Numbered from the stretch's first letter, positions 1 to 9,404 are shown. The stretch: DNA of 64,000 bases from Streptomyces dangxiongensis (GCF_003675325.1 NZ_CP033073.1:6944001-7008000), one strand, 5' to 3'. Notes: generated from the letters alone by a model not told the origin. Made by a program: numbers and translations.

Positions 1-1
1 C

Positions 2-763
2 CCCCTGCACGGCGCGCCCGTCCCGACGGCCGCCCTGGTCACGGCCAGCGTCTTCGGCATCTTCTACACGGCCGCCGTCTCCTACACCTGGATGATGCTC
101 TGGGTGACGCTGCTCGCCGAGAGCCTCTACGGCCTGCTCGGCGTCCTCAGCCCCGGACTCCTCGCCCTGCGGCTCGCCGAGACCGGTGTCGGCGCACTCG
201 GTGCCGCGCTCGCCGTCCTGTTCGTGCTGCCGGTCACCACGCACGCCACCACCGACGCCTGGATCCAGCGGGCCCTGCGCTGCGTCCACGCCTGCACGGC
301 CGAGGCCGCGGCACGCCTCGCCGGTTCCGCCACGGCCGACCCCGCGCCGCGCGTGGCCGAACTGGAGCGGCTGCTCGGCCGTGTCCGGCTCTCGGTGGCC
401 CCGCTGGTGCACCCGCTGAACCCGATGCCGGCCCGCAAGGCGCGCGCCCGCCGGGTCCTGGCACTGCTCGACGACTGTGCCCGTGAGATCAGGGGCCTGG
501 TGGCGGTCGCTGCCGACCCCGAGGCCTCCCACGACGCCCGTCTCGCCGCCGCCTGCTGGCGCGTCGAGACCGCTGTCGAGGCCCTCACCGCCGGCCGCTG
601 GGAACCCCTCCACCGCCCCGCCGACTCGCCCGCCGAGCCCGTCCTGGCCCATCTGCACGGCCTGGAGCGCGCGCTCGCCGCCCTCGCCGAACCGCTGCGG
701 ACACCGTTCGTAGCGAGGCCGGCGGAAGCGGAGGCCCTGGCCGGACGGCCGGACGGCTTCTGA
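2..763 (+). CDS. FUSC family transporter, C-terminal part (5' partial)
   Basis: C-terminal part of a FUSC (fusaric acid resistance-like) inner-membrane protein. The frame stays open to the left edge, so the start is outside the window and 253 residues are visible. Hydrophobic segments lie at about visible residues 10-28, 32-58 and 62-79. The block around AETGVGALGAALAVLFVLP is typical of the second membrane half of FUSC proteins. From about residue 85 a soluble Ala/Arg-rich helical tail runs to the TGA. Family members are proposed efflux components for aromatic acids; the substrate here cannot be told. A complete FUSC protein lies at 26008-27678. The family call is fairly safe, the transport role is inferred. 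Confidence 0.75.
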   Translation, partial: PLHGAPVPTAALVTASVFGIFYTAAVSYTWMMLWVTLLAESLYGLLGVLSPGLLALRLAETGVGALGAALAVLFVLPVTTHATTDAWIQRALRCVHACTAEAAARLAGSATADPAPRVAELERLLGRVRLSVAPLVHPLNPMPARKARARRVLALLDDCAREIRGLVAVAADPEASHDARLAAACWRVETAVEALTAGRWEPLHRPADSPAEPVLAHLHGLERALAALAEPLRTPFVARPAEAEALAGRPDGF

Positions 764-978
764 CACCGGCCGGCGCACCCTGGCGTGCGCCGGTGGAGGG
801 CGTCGTACGGCAGGGTGTGCGCGGGGGGCCCGTGCCGGCGACGGTGTCGATGTTCTCCCGAGGCCGTCGAGCACCGCGTCCGCGTGAACAACCGGCCAGC
901 CGCCGCCTCTTGGTCTAGACCGCCAGTGCCGGGCTGCTACCGTCGGCCCCGGACTGGCTCGACCGAGAGGGGACAGCG

Positions 979-2016
979 GTGGCACAGGGCGGCAGGCCGG
1001 GCAGACGCCGGGCGTTCATCGGCTCGTTCACGGCCGCGGGCGGCCCCGGACTGGTGACCGCCGAGGTGGCACCGCACGGCGGCGCCCTCACCGTCGTCGC
1101 CGCCGCGGAAGACGTACCCGACCCGTCCTACCTGGCCCTGTCACCGGACGGCGGCACGCTCTACGCGGTCAGCGAGACGGCCGAGGGTGCCGTCGCCGCC
1201 TACCGCGTCACCGGTGACCGGCCGGAACCCGCCGGCCCGCCCGTGCCCGTGGACGGCAGCGGCCCCACCCACCTCGGCCTGTACGCCGGGCACGTGCTGA
1301 CCGCCAACTACGGTTGCGGCAGTGTCACCGCCGTGCCGCTGCGCCCCGACGGCACCCTCGCCGCCAGGCCCTCCGGCCGGCTCCAGCACACCGGCTCCGG
1401 ACCGCACGAACGGCGCCAGCGCGGCCCGCACGCCCACCAGGTGCAGGCCGATCCCAGCGGCCGGTGGGCCGTCAGCGTCGACCTCGGCACGGACTCGGTC
1501 CGCGCGTGCATCCTCGCGGACGGAACCCCCGCCGTGCACCGCGAGACCGCCCTGCGCCCGGGCTCCGGCCCACGTCACCTGGCCTTCCACCCGGACGGCG
1601 AGCACGCCTACGTCGTCAACGAGCTGACTCCCACCGTGACCGTGTGCCGCTGGGACGCCGGGACCGGCTCCCTGAAGCCGCTCACCGAGGTCCCCCTGCT
1701 GCCCGGCGCCCCCGCCGGGGACGCCTACCCGTCCGGGATCGTCGTCTCGCCCGACGGCCGCTTCGTGTGGACCGCGACCCGCGGCGAGGACGTCCTGTCG
1801 GTACTGGCCGTCGTGGCCGACGGCCTCCGGCTGACCGGCACGGTGCCCTGCGGCGGACACTGGCCGCGCGCCCTGGCCGAGCACGACGGCTACCTGTACG
1901 CCGCCAACGAACGCTCCGGCGACGTGACCTGGTTCACCGTGGACGAGGCGACGGGCCTGCCCCGCTACGACGGCTCGGTGCGGGTCGCCGCGGCCTCCTG
2001 CGTCGTCTTCGCCTGA
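979..2016 (+). CDS. Lactonase family beta-propeller protein (6-phosphogluconolactonase-like)
   Basis: 345-residue cytoplasmic protein of the YbhE/Pgl-type seven-bladed beta-propeller lactonase family. Blade signatures such as PSYLALSPDGGTLYAVSE (about residues 55-72), RHLAFHPDGEHAYVVNEL (about 200-217) and YPSGIVVSPDGRFVWTATR (about 252-270) repeat along its length. The family includes 6-phosphogluconolactonase of the pentose phosphate pathway, but many Streptomyces paralogues are uncharacterised, so the substrate is open. Start is GTG at 979 behind GAGAGGGGAC with good spacing; there is no signal peptide. It is transcribed toward the CbiX-like gene and the two are separated by a strong hairpin at 2059-2100. 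Confidence 0.85.
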   Translation: MAQGGRPGRRRAFIGSFTAAGGPGLVTAEVAPHGGALTVVAAAEDVPDPSYLALSPDGGTLYAVSETAEGAVAAYRVTGDRPEPAGPPVPVDGSGPTHLGLYAGHVLTANYGCGSVTAVPLRPDGTLAARPSGRLQHTGSGPHERRQRGPHAHQVQADPSGRWAVSVDLGTDSVRACILADGTPAVHRETALRPGSGPRHLAFHPDGEHAYVVNELTPTVTVCRWDAGTGSLKPLTEVPLLPGAPAGDAYPSGIVVSPDGRFVWTATRGEDVLSVLAVVADGLRLTGTVPCGGHWPRALAEHDGYLYAANERSGDVTWFTVDEATGLPRYDGSVRVAAASCVVFA

Positions 2017-2058
2017 GCGGCGCGGGCCCCGGCGCAACGTCTTTGCCGGGCCCCGGAA

Positions 2059-2100
2059 CGGCGAAGGGCCCGCTCCGGAACGGGAGCGGGCCCTTCGCCG
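2059..2100. terminator. Bidirectional hairpin terminator
   Basis: Perfect 18-bp inverted repeat (arms 2059-2076 and 2083-2100) with a 6-base loop, midway between the convergent stops of the lactonase and CbiX-like genes. It has no T-run, which is usual for Streptomyces terminators. Confidence 0.85.
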
Positions 2101-2116
2101 TACGGAGGCCGACGGG

Positions 2117-3043
2117 TCAGCGGACCGGCGCGCCCTGTGCCTGCTGCGGGGCGATGCCCAGCGCCGTCGTGTACTTGGCGAGCGCCAGCTTGCCGATCGC
2201 CGGGTACGCGCCGAGCGCCTCCGCCGTGGCGCAGCCCGCCTCCGCGGCCGCCTCTGCCGTCAGCGCCGGGTCGATCTCCGGGCCGATCAGATACGGCGCC
2301 AGGGCAAGCTGGTGCGAACCCGAGGAACGTAGCTGCTCGGCCACCGAGGAGATGGAGCCCTCCTGGTCCAGCGCCGCGGCCATCACCGGCACCGCCAGAC
2401 GCGCGGCGAGCAGCATGCCGGTGATGCCGGCCGCCTGCACCGCCTCCTCACCGCCCACGGAGGCCAGGATGATGCCGTCGGCGGCGGTGGCCACGGTGAA
2501 CAGCCGGGCGCGGTCGGCGCGGGCCAGACCCGCCTCGGACAGCCGCACGTGCAGCGCCTCGGCGAGCAGCGGGTGCGGTCCGAGGACATCGGTCAGCTCG
2601 GCGGCGACCCGGCTGTCCATCACGGCCTGACGGATGTGACGCAGCAGCGCACCGTCCGGACCGGCCAGCAGCGGGACGACGACGGCGACCGGGCCGTCCG
2701 GCTCCCGGACTCCCTCGACACCGGCGGCGACGGCCCGCTCGTAGCGGGCGGTGCGCTCCTCGGCGGCGTGAGCCAGCACGGAGCGGAGCGTGGTGAACTC
2801 CGAGTCGTCCCCGTCCAGGTACCCGATCCGGGCATCCAGGCCGGGCAGCTCGGAGCGGGCGATGCTCACGACCTCCTCGGCGAGGCTGCGCGTGGCGGCG
2901 CTGGGCACGCCAGGCACCGCGAGGACGAGCGCCGGCGCGCCCTCGGGAGCCACCAGCGGTTCCGGGCGGCGGTGGCGTCCGGGCTGGCGGGGTCGCGGCA
3001 TTCGTACGGGCAGGCCGGACGCGGGTCCAGTGGGGGAGCTCAT
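2117..3043 (-). CDS. CbiX/sirohydrochlorin chelatase-like protein
   Basis: 308 residues. After a Pro/Arg-rich N-terminus (residues 1-36) come two copies of a CbiX-type alpha/beta chelatase fold, the first starting at ALVLAVPGVPSAATRSLAEE (about 38-57). Chelatases of this family insert cobalt or iron into sirohydrochlorin during cobalamin or siroheme synthesis and use a histidine in an HGSRD-like motif. Here the equivalent first loop reads AVPGVPSAA with no histidine, and the protein is nearly His-free there, so chelatase activity is doubtful. No siroheme or nitrite reductase gene is adjacent. ATG start at 3043 has only a weak upstream purine run. Fold is inferred from overall pattern; function is unsure. 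Confidence 0.6.
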   Translation of the reverse strand: MSSPTGPASGLPVRMPRPRQPGRHRRPEPLVAPEGAPALVLAVPGVPSAATRSLAEEVVSIARSELPGLDARIGYLDGDDSEFTTLRSVLAHAAEERTARYERAVAAGVEGVREPDGPVAVVVPLLAGPDGALLRHIRQAVMDSRVAAELTDVLGPHPLLAEALHVRLSEAGLARADRARLFTVATAADGIILASVGGEEAVQAAGITGMLLAARLAVPVMAAALDQEGSISSVAEQLRSSGSHQLALAPYLIGPEIDPALTAEAAAEAGCATAEALGAYPAIGKLALAKYTTALGIAPQQAQGAPVR

Positions 3044-3241
3044 GGCGCCGAATGTTACTGGCTCATCGGGCTACGCCGTTTGGGGAGGGTGCAGGTGAGC
3101 GGTATCCGTCCGGTTTTGTCTGATGAGTTACGTACGGTTGACGTCTGATCCGGGGCGCGCTCCGCGCATCACGGGCCGCGACCGGGAACAAACCGCTGGT
3201 GAGGGTCGTGCGGCCCCCCCCCGCACACCAGCGGTCACCCA

Positions 3242-3278
3242 GCACGGCTCACACATCACACGGCACGGTTCACACATC
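3242..3278. repeat. 16-bp direct repeat overlapping the end of the kinase gene
   Basis: Two 16-bp copies (3242-3257 and 3263-3278), one mismatch apart, with the pattern GCACGG(C/T)TCACACATC. The right-hand copy contains the stop codon of the N-acetylglucosamine kinase gene. The rest of the 226-bp gap up to 3044 shows no gene. Confidence 0.5.
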
Positions 3279-4238
3279 CCGGCTCACGCAGAGCATGGTT
3301 GTTTCGGTCGGCAGGGTGAGCCGGCCCGCCGCCAGCGCCTCGGCGATCCGTACCGAGCCGTCCAGCGGGTCCCCTTCGGCCGGAACCCGCCTGGCGTGCG
3401 GCAGCCTGCGCGCCAACTCCTCGCGCAGTGGTACGAGGAGCGGGTCTCCCATCGTGAACAGACCACCGGTGAGCGCCACGTCGGGTGTCCCGCCGACCGG
3501 GCACACGACGGCCGCGGACTCGGCCATGTGCCGGGCCGCCGCGCGCAGGATGCCCGCGGCGACCGGATCGTGCCCGGCGCACGCGGCCACCCGGGGGGCG
3601 AAGGAGGCGAGTACGGCGGGCCGGTCGGTGCGGGGATAGAGCAGGCCGGGCAGCCCGCGCACCGGCCCGAACTGCCGCTCGGCACCGGCCAGCAGCGGCA
3701 GGGAGCCGCCGTCCCGGCCGTCGTGGGCGCGCAGCGCCGCCTCCAGGCCGGCCCGTCCGATCCAGGCTCCGCTGCCGCAGTCGCCCAGCAGGTGCCCCCA
3801 GCCGTCGGCCCGCCGCCAGCCCCGCAGATCCGTACCGACCGCGATCAGCCCGGTGCCCGCGGCCAGCACCGCGCCCGGACGCGGTCCGAGGGCGCCGACG
3901 TACGCGGTGACGGCGTCCGCGGCGAGCGCCACGGTCCGCACACCCAGCTCCCGCGCGAGGGCGTCGGGCAGCTCGGCGCGCAGGGCGTCGCCCAGGCCGG
4001 CGAAGCCGGCGGCGCCTACGACGGCCGTGCCCAGCTCCCCCACCCCCGCCTCGGCGGCCAAGGCGCGGGCCGGCGGGAGGAGTAGCTCCATGAGGTGGGC
4101 GGGGTCGATGCCCCGCGCACCCGTGCGGACCGGTTCCCCGATCTCCCGGCGGACCGGGGGCTCCCGCCCCGGGACACCGACGGCGACCCGGAGGCCGGAA
4201 CCGCCGGAGTCCACGGCGAGAAACCCCGGCGAGCTCAC
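3270..4238 (-). CDS. N-acetylglucosamine kinase / BadF-BadG-BcrA-BcrD ATPase family protein
   Basis: 322-residue cytoplasmic sugar kinase of the ASKHA/BadF fold. The phosphate-1 loop [14 protein letters not shown] is at residues 7-20, a catalytic-type Asp lies in [10 protein letters not shown] (about 105), the phosphate-2 region [10 protein letters not shown] at about 127-136 and [17 protein letters not shown] at about 144-160. Eukaryotic-type GlcNAc kinases and bacterial N-acylglucosamine kinases share this layout, so phosphorylation of N-acetylglucosamine or a related amino sugar is likely but not proven. Its GTG start overlaps the ung stop as GTGA, showing translational coupling to the repair gene. 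It ends within a 16-bp direct repeat. Confidence 0.8.
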   Translation of the reverse strand: MSSPGFLAVDSGGSGLRVAVGVPGREPPVRREIGEPVRTGARGIDPAHLMELLLPPARALAAEAGVGELGTAVVGAAGFAGLGDALRAELPDALARELGVRTVALAADAVTAYVGALGPRPGAVLAAGTGLIAVGTDLRGWRRADGWGHLLGDCGSGAWIGRAGLEAALRAHDGRDGGSLPLLAGAERQFGPVRGLPGLLYPRTDRPAVLASFAPRVAACAGHDPVAAGILRAAARHMAESAAVVCPVGGTPDVALTGGLFTMGDPLLVPLREELARRLPHARRVPAEGDPLDGSVRIAEALAAGRLTLPTETTMLCVSRDV

Positions 4239-4912
4239 GGCAGGCGCCAGTCCACCGGCTGTCCGCCCTGCTGCATCAGCAGCTCGTTGGCCCGGCTGAA
4301 CGGGCGCGAGCCGAAGAACCCGCCGTCCGCCGACCTGGGCGAGGGGTGCGTGGACTCGACCGCCGGCAGAGTGCCCAGGAGCGGACGCACGTTACGGGCG
4401 TCGCGGCCCCACAGGATGGACACCAACGGCTTGCCGCGCGCCGCCAGGGCTCGTATCGCCTGCTCGGTGACCGCTTCCCAGCCCTTGTCCCGATGCGCCC
4501 CGGGCCGCCGGGGCGCGGTGGTCAGCGCCCTGTTGAGCAGCAGTACGCCCTGCTGCGTCCACGGGGTGAGGTCGCCCGTGGACGGCTGGGGCAGCCCCAG
4601 GTCGCTGTTCAGCTCGCGGAAGATGTTGAGCAGGCTCGGCGGCAGTGGACGCACCTCGGGCGCGACGGAGAAGGACAGACCCACCGCGTGCCCGGGGGTG
4701 GGGTACGGGTCCTGACCGATGATCAGGACCCTCACCTCGTCGAAGGGTTGCTGGAAGGCCCGCAGGACGTTCGGTCCGGCCGGCAGGTAGGTGCGTCCCG
4801 CGGCGATCTCCGCGCGCAGGAAGTCTCCCATCTCGGCGATCCGTCCCGCGACGGGTTCCAGGGCCTTCGCCCAGCCCGCTTCGACGATTTCGTGCAAGGG
4901 TCGTGGTGCCAC
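4235..4912 (-). CDS. ung: Uracil-DNA glycosylase
   Basis: 225-residue family 1 uracil-DNA glycosylase, which removes uracil from DNA as the first step of base excision repair. The water-activating motif [17 protein letters not shown] is at about residues 61-77 (catalytic Asp in GQDP) and the minor-groove loop [20 protein letters not shown] at about 186-205. The frame is open far upstream, but GTG at 4912 has TAGGGTGA at proper spacing and gives the usual Streptomyces N-terminus [16 protein letters not shown] at 4921 is an alternative. Length is normal. Its TGA overlaps the GTG of the downstream sugar kinase by four bases. Confidence 0.95.
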   Translation of the reverse strand: MAPRPLHEIVEAGWAKALEPVAGRIAEMGDFLRAEIAAGRTYLPAGPNVLRAFQQPFDEVRVLIIGQDPYPTPGHAVGLSFSVAPEVRPLPPSLLNIFRELNSDLGLPQPSTGDLTPWTQQGVLLLNRALTTAPRRPGAHRDKGWEAVTEQAIRALAARGKPLVSILWGRDARNVRPLLGTLPAVESTHPSPRSADGGFFGSRPFSRANELLMQQGGQPVDWRLP

Positions 4913-4992
4913 GGGCGTCACCCTACTGCGGTACACCCGCCGACGATCAACCGATGGCCGAAGCACGACCCGCAGACACCCACGATCCCGCC

Positions 4993-5131
4993 CGCCCGCT
5001 CGCCGACCACCGTCCCCCATACGCCCGCTCGCCGACCATCGCCCCCCCGTGCGCCCGCTCGCCGGCCACCGCCGCCGGTGCGCCGTCGCTCGGCCGGCCA
5101 CCGTCACTGCGCGCCCGCTCAGCCGACCACC
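4993..5131. repeat. Five degenerate 30-bp tandem repeats between ung and the BNR-protein gene
   Basis: A core close to CGCCCGCTCGCCGACCACCG recurs at 4993, 5022, 5052, about 5081 and 5112, with 29-30 base spacing. The last copy contains the stop codon of the BNR-repeat gene (5119-5121), so the array starts in coding sequence and fills most of the 206-bp gap before ung. Confidence 0.7.
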
Positions 5132-6210
5132 GCCGCCCGGACGCACAGCACGTCCGGCAGGTGTGCGGCCAGCAGTCTCCAGCTGTCGCCGTCGTCGGCC
5201 GACGCGAACACCTCGCCGTTGCGGTTGCCGAAGTACACCCCCGCCGGGTCGGCGTCGTCCGTGCACAGGGCGTCCCGCAGCACCGTGCCGTAGTGGTCCT
5301 CCTCCGGCAGCCCCTCGGTCAACGGCTCCCACGTGCCGCCCGCGTCCGCGGTACGGAAGACGCGGCAGCGGTGCCCGGCGGGCACCCGGTCGGCGTCGGC
5401 GTTGATCGGGAAGACGTACGCGGTGCCGGACCGGCTCGGATGCGCCGCGACCGCGAAACCGAACGTGGACGGCAGGCCCTCACCGATGTCGGTCCAGTGC
5501 CCGGCCGCGTCGTCACTGCGGTACACCCCCCAGTGGTTCTGGAGGTACAACCGGTCCGGGTCGCCCGCGTCTCTGGCGACCTTGTGCACGCACTGGCCGA
5601 ACTCCGGGTCTGGATCCGGCAGGAAGACGGCGGACACACCGGAGTTGGACGGGGCCCAGCTCGCCCCGCCGTCGGCCGTGCGGAACACCCCCGCCGTCGA
5701 CACCGCCACGGTCACCGCCCGCGGGTCGCGCGTGTCGGTGAGCACCGTGTGCAGCCCCTCACCGCCACCGCCCGGCACCCACCGCGAGCGGGTCGGGTGC
5801 TCCCACAGCGGCCGGACCAGCTCGAAGCTCTCACCGCGGTCCGCCGAGCGGTACAGCGCCGCCGGTTCCGTGCCGGCGTACACCACGTCGGGCTCGGCGG
5901 CGGCCGGGTGCAACTGCCAGACACGCTCCAGGGAAGCACCGGTGTCCCTGGGGAACCGGACGGCCGGCTGCGCCGGTTCGGTCCAGGTGCGGCCCAGGTC
6001 GTCGGAGTGGAACACCGACGGGCCCCAGTGCGCGCTGTCACCGCCCGCCAGCAGCCGGGGCCGCGGGCCCCGGGTGTCGATCGCGACCGAGTACACCGCC
6101 TGCGCGTTGAAATACGGACTCCCGTCGAACTCCCAGGGGCCACCACCGCCCCGCTTCCGCGCGATGAACAGGCCCTTACGGGTGCCCACCGCGAGCAGTA
6201 CCTCGGCCAT
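5119..6210 (-). CDS. BNR-repeat / exo-alpha-sialidase-like beta-propeller protein
   Basis: 363 residues rich in Asp-box (BNR) repeats: [12 protein letters not shown] (about 67-78), [48 protein letters not shown] and [12 protein letters not shown]. These make a sialidase-type beta-propeller. The catalytic Arg triad of true sialidases is not evident and there is no signal peptide, so this is probably a cytoplasmic BNR propeller of unknown substrate, related to proteins annotated as WD40/YVTN/BNR-like. Start ATG at 6210 is fixed by an excellent GGAGGTGA five bases upstream. The C-terminus ends inside a 30-bp repeat array. Confidence 0.8.
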   Translation of the reverse strand: MAEVLLAVGTRKGLFIARKRGGGGPWEFDGSPYFNAQAVYSVAIDTRGPRPRLLAGGDSAHWGPSVFHSDDLGRTWTEPAQPAVRFPRDTGASLERVWQLHPAAAEPDVVYAGTEPAALYRSADRGESFELVRPLWEHPTRSRWVPGGGGEGLHTVLTDTRDPRAVTVAVSTAGVFRTADGGASWAPSNSGVSAVFLPDPDPEFGQCVHKVARDAGDPDRLYLQNHWGVYRSDDAAGHWTDIGEGLPSTFGFAVAAHPSRSGTAYVFPINADADRVPAGHRCRVFRTADAGGTWEPLTEGLPEEDHYGTVLRDALCTDDADPAGVYFGNRNGEVFASADDGDSWRLLAAHLPDVLCVRAAVVG

Positions 6211-6488
6211 GCCGCTCACCTCCGGGACGTCTTTGTCCAGGTAGTCGCCAGATATCGGCCAGTGTGCACCCCACCCCTGACACTCTCCCCCGGTGGACGT
6301 GTCATCGCAGGTCACCGTCGTGTCGCCGGCCTGGGGCGAAGACCGGCCGGGTCCGTTCCGGCATGCGCCTGCGCGAGAGAGGTGTCTCGTGCGACCGTCG
6401 GGGAGACGGCTCGTCGTGAGCAACGGAGCGATCTCTCCCGTATGGGAGGGCGGTCCGGCCGGTCGGTGCGCTCGTGAGGAGGATGCCC

Positions 6489-7076
6489 TTGAAGGCGTTC
6501 CGTGGTCCGAAGGTGTGGCTGTGGCGCTGGCGGCGCAACCCGCTCAAACGCCGGGCCGACGTGCTGGAGGCCTGGGTGGTGCTCGGCACCCTGCTGCTGA
6601 CCGTTCTGGCCGGAGTGCCGGCCGGCCTCGCGGCGGCCCGCTCGGTGGAGCACGGACTCGCCCGCCAGCGCGCCACCTGGCACCCCGCTGTCGCCCGGGT
6701 CGCCGCCCGGGTCCCGGGGCCGTCCCGCCCCTCCGGCAGCCACGCCTCCGCCGGTGAACGGATCTGGGCCGAGGTCCGCTGGACGGCGGCCGACGGCTCT
6801 GCCCACACCGGTCAGGTGCGGGTGGAGCCCGACATCAGAGCCGGCACACCGGTCACCGTCTGGACCGACCCGCGGGGCCACCTCGTCAGCCGCCCCACGA
6901 CCGCGTCCGAGGCCGCCTTCCGGGCCACGCTGATAGGCCTCCTGGTCGGCGTGAGCACCGCCGCCGTACCCCTCGCCGGCGGCCTCGCCGCACGGGCCCG
7001 CCTGGAACGCCGCCGCCTGGACGCCTGGGACACGGAATGGGCCCGCCTGGGCCCACAGTGGGGACGCACGGTCTGA
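6489..7076 (+). CDS. Rv1733c-family membrane protein
   Basis: 195 residues from TTG at 6489. AGGAGG lies six bases before this TTG and directly abuts ATG 6483, which makes the TTG the better start; GTG 6474 and ATG 6483 are in-frame alternatives. The protein has a basic Trp-rich N-terminus (AFRGPKVWLWRWRRNPLKRR), a membrane helix at about residues 26-48, an extracytoplasmic domain with SAGERIWAEVRWTAADGS and AGTPVTVWTDPRG, and a second helix at about 143-167. This two-helix plan matches the Rv1733c-like proteins of actinobacteria; their function is unknown. A small CTCCC-GTAT-GGGAG hairpin lies just upstream at 6435-6448. Confidence 0.75.
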   Translation: MKAFRGPKVWLWRWRRNPLKRRADVLEAWVVLGTLLLTVLAGVPAGLAAARSVEHGLARQRATWHPAVARVAARVPGPSRPSGSHASAGERIWAEVRWTAADGSAHTGQVRVEPDIRAGTPVTVWTDPRGHLVSRPTTASEAAFRATLIGLLVGVSTAAVPLAGGLAARARLERRRLDAWDTEWARLGPQWGRTV

Positions 7077-7160
7077 CCCGGCCGGTGGCACAACTCCGGT
7101 TCGGTGTCGGGGGATGCTTCGGTTGTGCGATGAGGCAGCCGGTTCCGGCCGGTTGGCTCC

Positions 7161-7240
7161 GCGGTGGCCGCGGTGGCCGCAGCCGCCCCATGGCCGTAGT
7201 AGCCGCGTAGCCGCAGTGGCCCCATGGCCGCAGTGGGCCC
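7161..7240. repeat. Degenerate GC-rich short tandem repeats
   Basis: GCGGTGGCC occurs twice in tandem at 7161-7178, followed by two interrupted copies of a CCCCATGGCCG(T/C)AGT-like unit. The array fills the gap between the convergent Rv1733c-like and HEAT-repeat genes. Confidence 0.5.
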
Positions 7241-7250
7241 CGGTGCGCCC

Positions 7251-9404
7251 CTACAGGCTCGCCAGCACCTCACGGCACAGCCGTATCAACTCCTCGTCCG
7301 CCGGGATGTCCTGGCTTCCGTAAGCGCCGTCACCGGTGGCCATGTGGCGACGCGGGGCGTCCAGTTCCGAGGTGACCAGGTCGCGTAGCGGCGCGGCGGC
7401 CGAGCCCATCGTGGTGAGGCAGCGGGCGACGGGCACACGGGTGCGGGGGTCCTCCGCCCAGGCCGCCCGGAACACGGGCCGGACGGGCCCCGGCTCGGCG
7501 GTGATGTGCCACAGCGCGCACGCGGCCGGAACCCGTTCGCGCGCCGGCCCCGACCGGGCGAGCCGGCGCAGTGCGGGCAGGGCGGCTCGGGCGGCCGGCC
7601 CCATGCTGCCCAGCGCGCGGACGGCGTGGTGCCGGGCGACCGGATCGGCCTGCGTCAACTCACGGACGAGGACGGGGAGTACGGCGGACACGTCCCCGTC
7701 CGCCGACCACAGCGCGCCCGCGGCGACGGCCGCGTGCCGAGTGTCCAGCAGTCGGCCGAGCAGCGGCCTCGCCTGCTCGGCGGCACCCAGGGCCGCCAGC
7801 GTCCCGATCACCTGGCCGACGACCGCGTCCCGCGCTTCCGGGCCGCCGGGCGGGTCCGACAGCAGCCGTAGCAGTTCCGGGACCGCGTCGGTGTCACCGG
7901 TGGCTCTCACCGCCGTCAGCAGCGGGGCGGCGAGCCGGGCCGCGGTGGGGGAGGCGAGCGGGACGCGGCCGAGCCGGTGCCGCAGCGCGGGGGCCAGGGG
8001 AGCCGCGGCCCGGCCCAGGTGGGCGATTTCGAAGCCGAGGCCCACGGGCGCCGCCGGGCCGGCCAGGAGTTGCGCCAGGGCCGGGACGGCGCGGGGATCA
8101 CCGGCTCTGGTCAGGGCCTTGAGCGGGCCGCCCAGCGTCGGCGGACAGCGCTCCCAGCGGTGCGTCCACAGGTCGGGCCGGGTGGCCACCAGCGCGTGCA
8201 GGTCGTCCGCGGCGGGCACGGCCAGGGCGAACAACTCCGCCAGGACCGAGACCGCCGCGTCCCGTAACCGGTCCTCCTCGGTGCCGAGCTGGGTGCCCAG
8301 CAGCCGCACCACTCCGCCGTGGTCGCCGCGCCAGCCGCGGAACAGCCCCGCAGACATCCACACGGCGTTGCACCGGTCCACCGGGTCCGGACTGGTCAAC
8401 TGCCCGGCGAGCAGGGCGAGCCGGGCCATCACCCGGTCACCGAGCGCGCCGTGCAGCGTGCGTAGCAGCACGGCGCCCTCCTCGTCGGAGGGCCGCAGCC
8501 GGCGTATGCGACCCACCAGGGTGTCCGGGCCGCGGTGCTCCCGGGCGAGGACGCGCCGCGCGGACCGCTCCCTCAACAGGCGGACCACCGTCGGCACCAG
8601 GCCGACGGGGAGCCGGCCCGGGGCGTGGAGCGCGAGCTGTCCGAGTGCCGCGAGCCGCAGCGCGGGCGAGGACGACGGGCCGCTGTGATCCGCCAGGTGC
8701 GCCATCGCGGTGTCGGCGTGCGCGGGGTACCGGTGCGCGAACAGGCCGAGGGCCTCCGTGAGGGCGAGCAGGACACAGTCGTCCCGTTCGTCGTGCAGCC
8801 GTTGCCGCAGCAGCTCCAGGACCCTGAGCGGCTCGTCCAGGAAGCGCACCACAGCGCCGGCCGCCGTCCGGCGCACGGCCGGATCCGGGTCCGCGGCGAG
8901 CCGGGCGAAGGACGCGGCACCCGCGCGGACCGCCTCCCGCGCGCGCCGGTCCGGGCCCTCGTCGGCCGGGCTCTCCCCGTCGATGTCACCGATGCCGTGG
9001 CTGCCACCGGCCCCGCTGACACCGATCTCGCCGCCTCCGACGCTGCGGACGCCGCCTTCGACGCCCTCGGTCCCGCTGAGGCCGCCGGCCCCGTCGACGC
9101 CGCTGACGCCGCCGGTCCCGTGGCTGCCGCCGAGGCCGCCGATGCTGACCAGGAGTTCCACGATGCAACCCCGGTCGGGCACGTCCGCGCGGGCGGCGAG
9201 CGCGAACAGGAAGGGGACGCAGGCCAGCGTCGAGTCGTACACCCTGCCCTGGTGGTGCACCGCGCCGTACATCCGGTCGAGCGCGGCCGCCCGCTCGGCG
9301 GCGTCCGTGGACGCCAGTGCCCGTAACCATCCGGGCATGTCCTCCGCGCTGCCGTGCGCGTGCCGCAGCGTGGCCCAGTCGACCTCGTCGATCCCCGTGA
9401 ACAC
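7251..9404 (-). CDS. HEAT-repeat protein with glycine-rich insertion
   Basis: 717-residue protein built of alpha-helical HEAT-like repeats, for example DPVARHHAVRALGSMGPAARAA near residues 580-600 and PAVRRTAAGAVVRFLDEPLR in the N-terminal third. Such proteins are protein-interaction scaffolds; no catalytic motif was seen. Start is GTG at 9404 behind GGGGAGGA with five-base spacing, giving VFTGIDEVDWATLRHAHG. At about residues 89-145 a low-complexity run of Gly, Ser and Val (units such as GGVSG, GAGGLSG, GAGGSHG) interrupts the repeats, much like PE_PGRS sequence. The gene is monocistronic as far as seen. Binding partner unknown. Confidence 0.8.
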   Translation of the reverse strand: MFTGIDEVDWATLRHAHGSAEDMPGWLRALASTDAAERAAALDRMYGAVHHQGRVYDSTLACVPFLFALAARADVPDRGCIVELLVSIGGLGGSHGTGGVSGVDGAGGLSGTEGVEGGVRSVGGGEIGVSGAGGSHGIGDIDGESPADEGPDRRAREAVRAGAASFARLAADPDPAVRRTAAGAVVRFLDEPLRVLELLRQRLHDERDDCVLLALTEALGLFAHRYPAHADTAMAHLADHSGPSSSPALRLAALGQLALHAPGRLPVGLVPTVVRLLRERSARRVLAREHRGPDTLVGRIRRLRPSDEEGAVLLRTLHGALGDRVMARLALLAGQLTSPDPVDRCNAVWMSAGLFRGWRGDHGGVVRLLGTQLGTEEDRLRDAAVSVLAELFALAVPAADDLHALVATRPDLWTHRWERCPPTLGGPLKALTRAGDPRAVPALAQLLAGPAAPVGLGFEIAHLGRAAAPLAPALRHRLGRVPLASPTAARLAAPLLTAVRATGDTDAVPELLRLLSDPPGGPEARDAVVGQVIGTLAALGAAEQARPLLGRLLDTRHAAVAAGALWSADGDVSAVLPVLVRELTQADPVARHHAVRALGSMGPAARAALPALRRLARSGPARERVPAACALWHITAEPGPVRPVFRAAWAEDPRTRVPVARCLTTMGSAAAPLRDLVTSELDAPRRHMATGDGAYGSQDIPADEELIRLCREVLASL

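Noticed and set aside
127..891. Long antisense ORF opposite the FUSC gene, and many similar ones across the window
   Set aside because: Typical of 72% GC DNA; products are Arg/Ala/Pro/Ser-rich without domains, and the opposite frame has a clear protein family.
4993..5131. Five regularly spaced repeats resembling a CRISPR array
   Set aside because: The repeats are degenerate, the spacer part is only about 10-12 bases and also repeated, and no cas gene is near.
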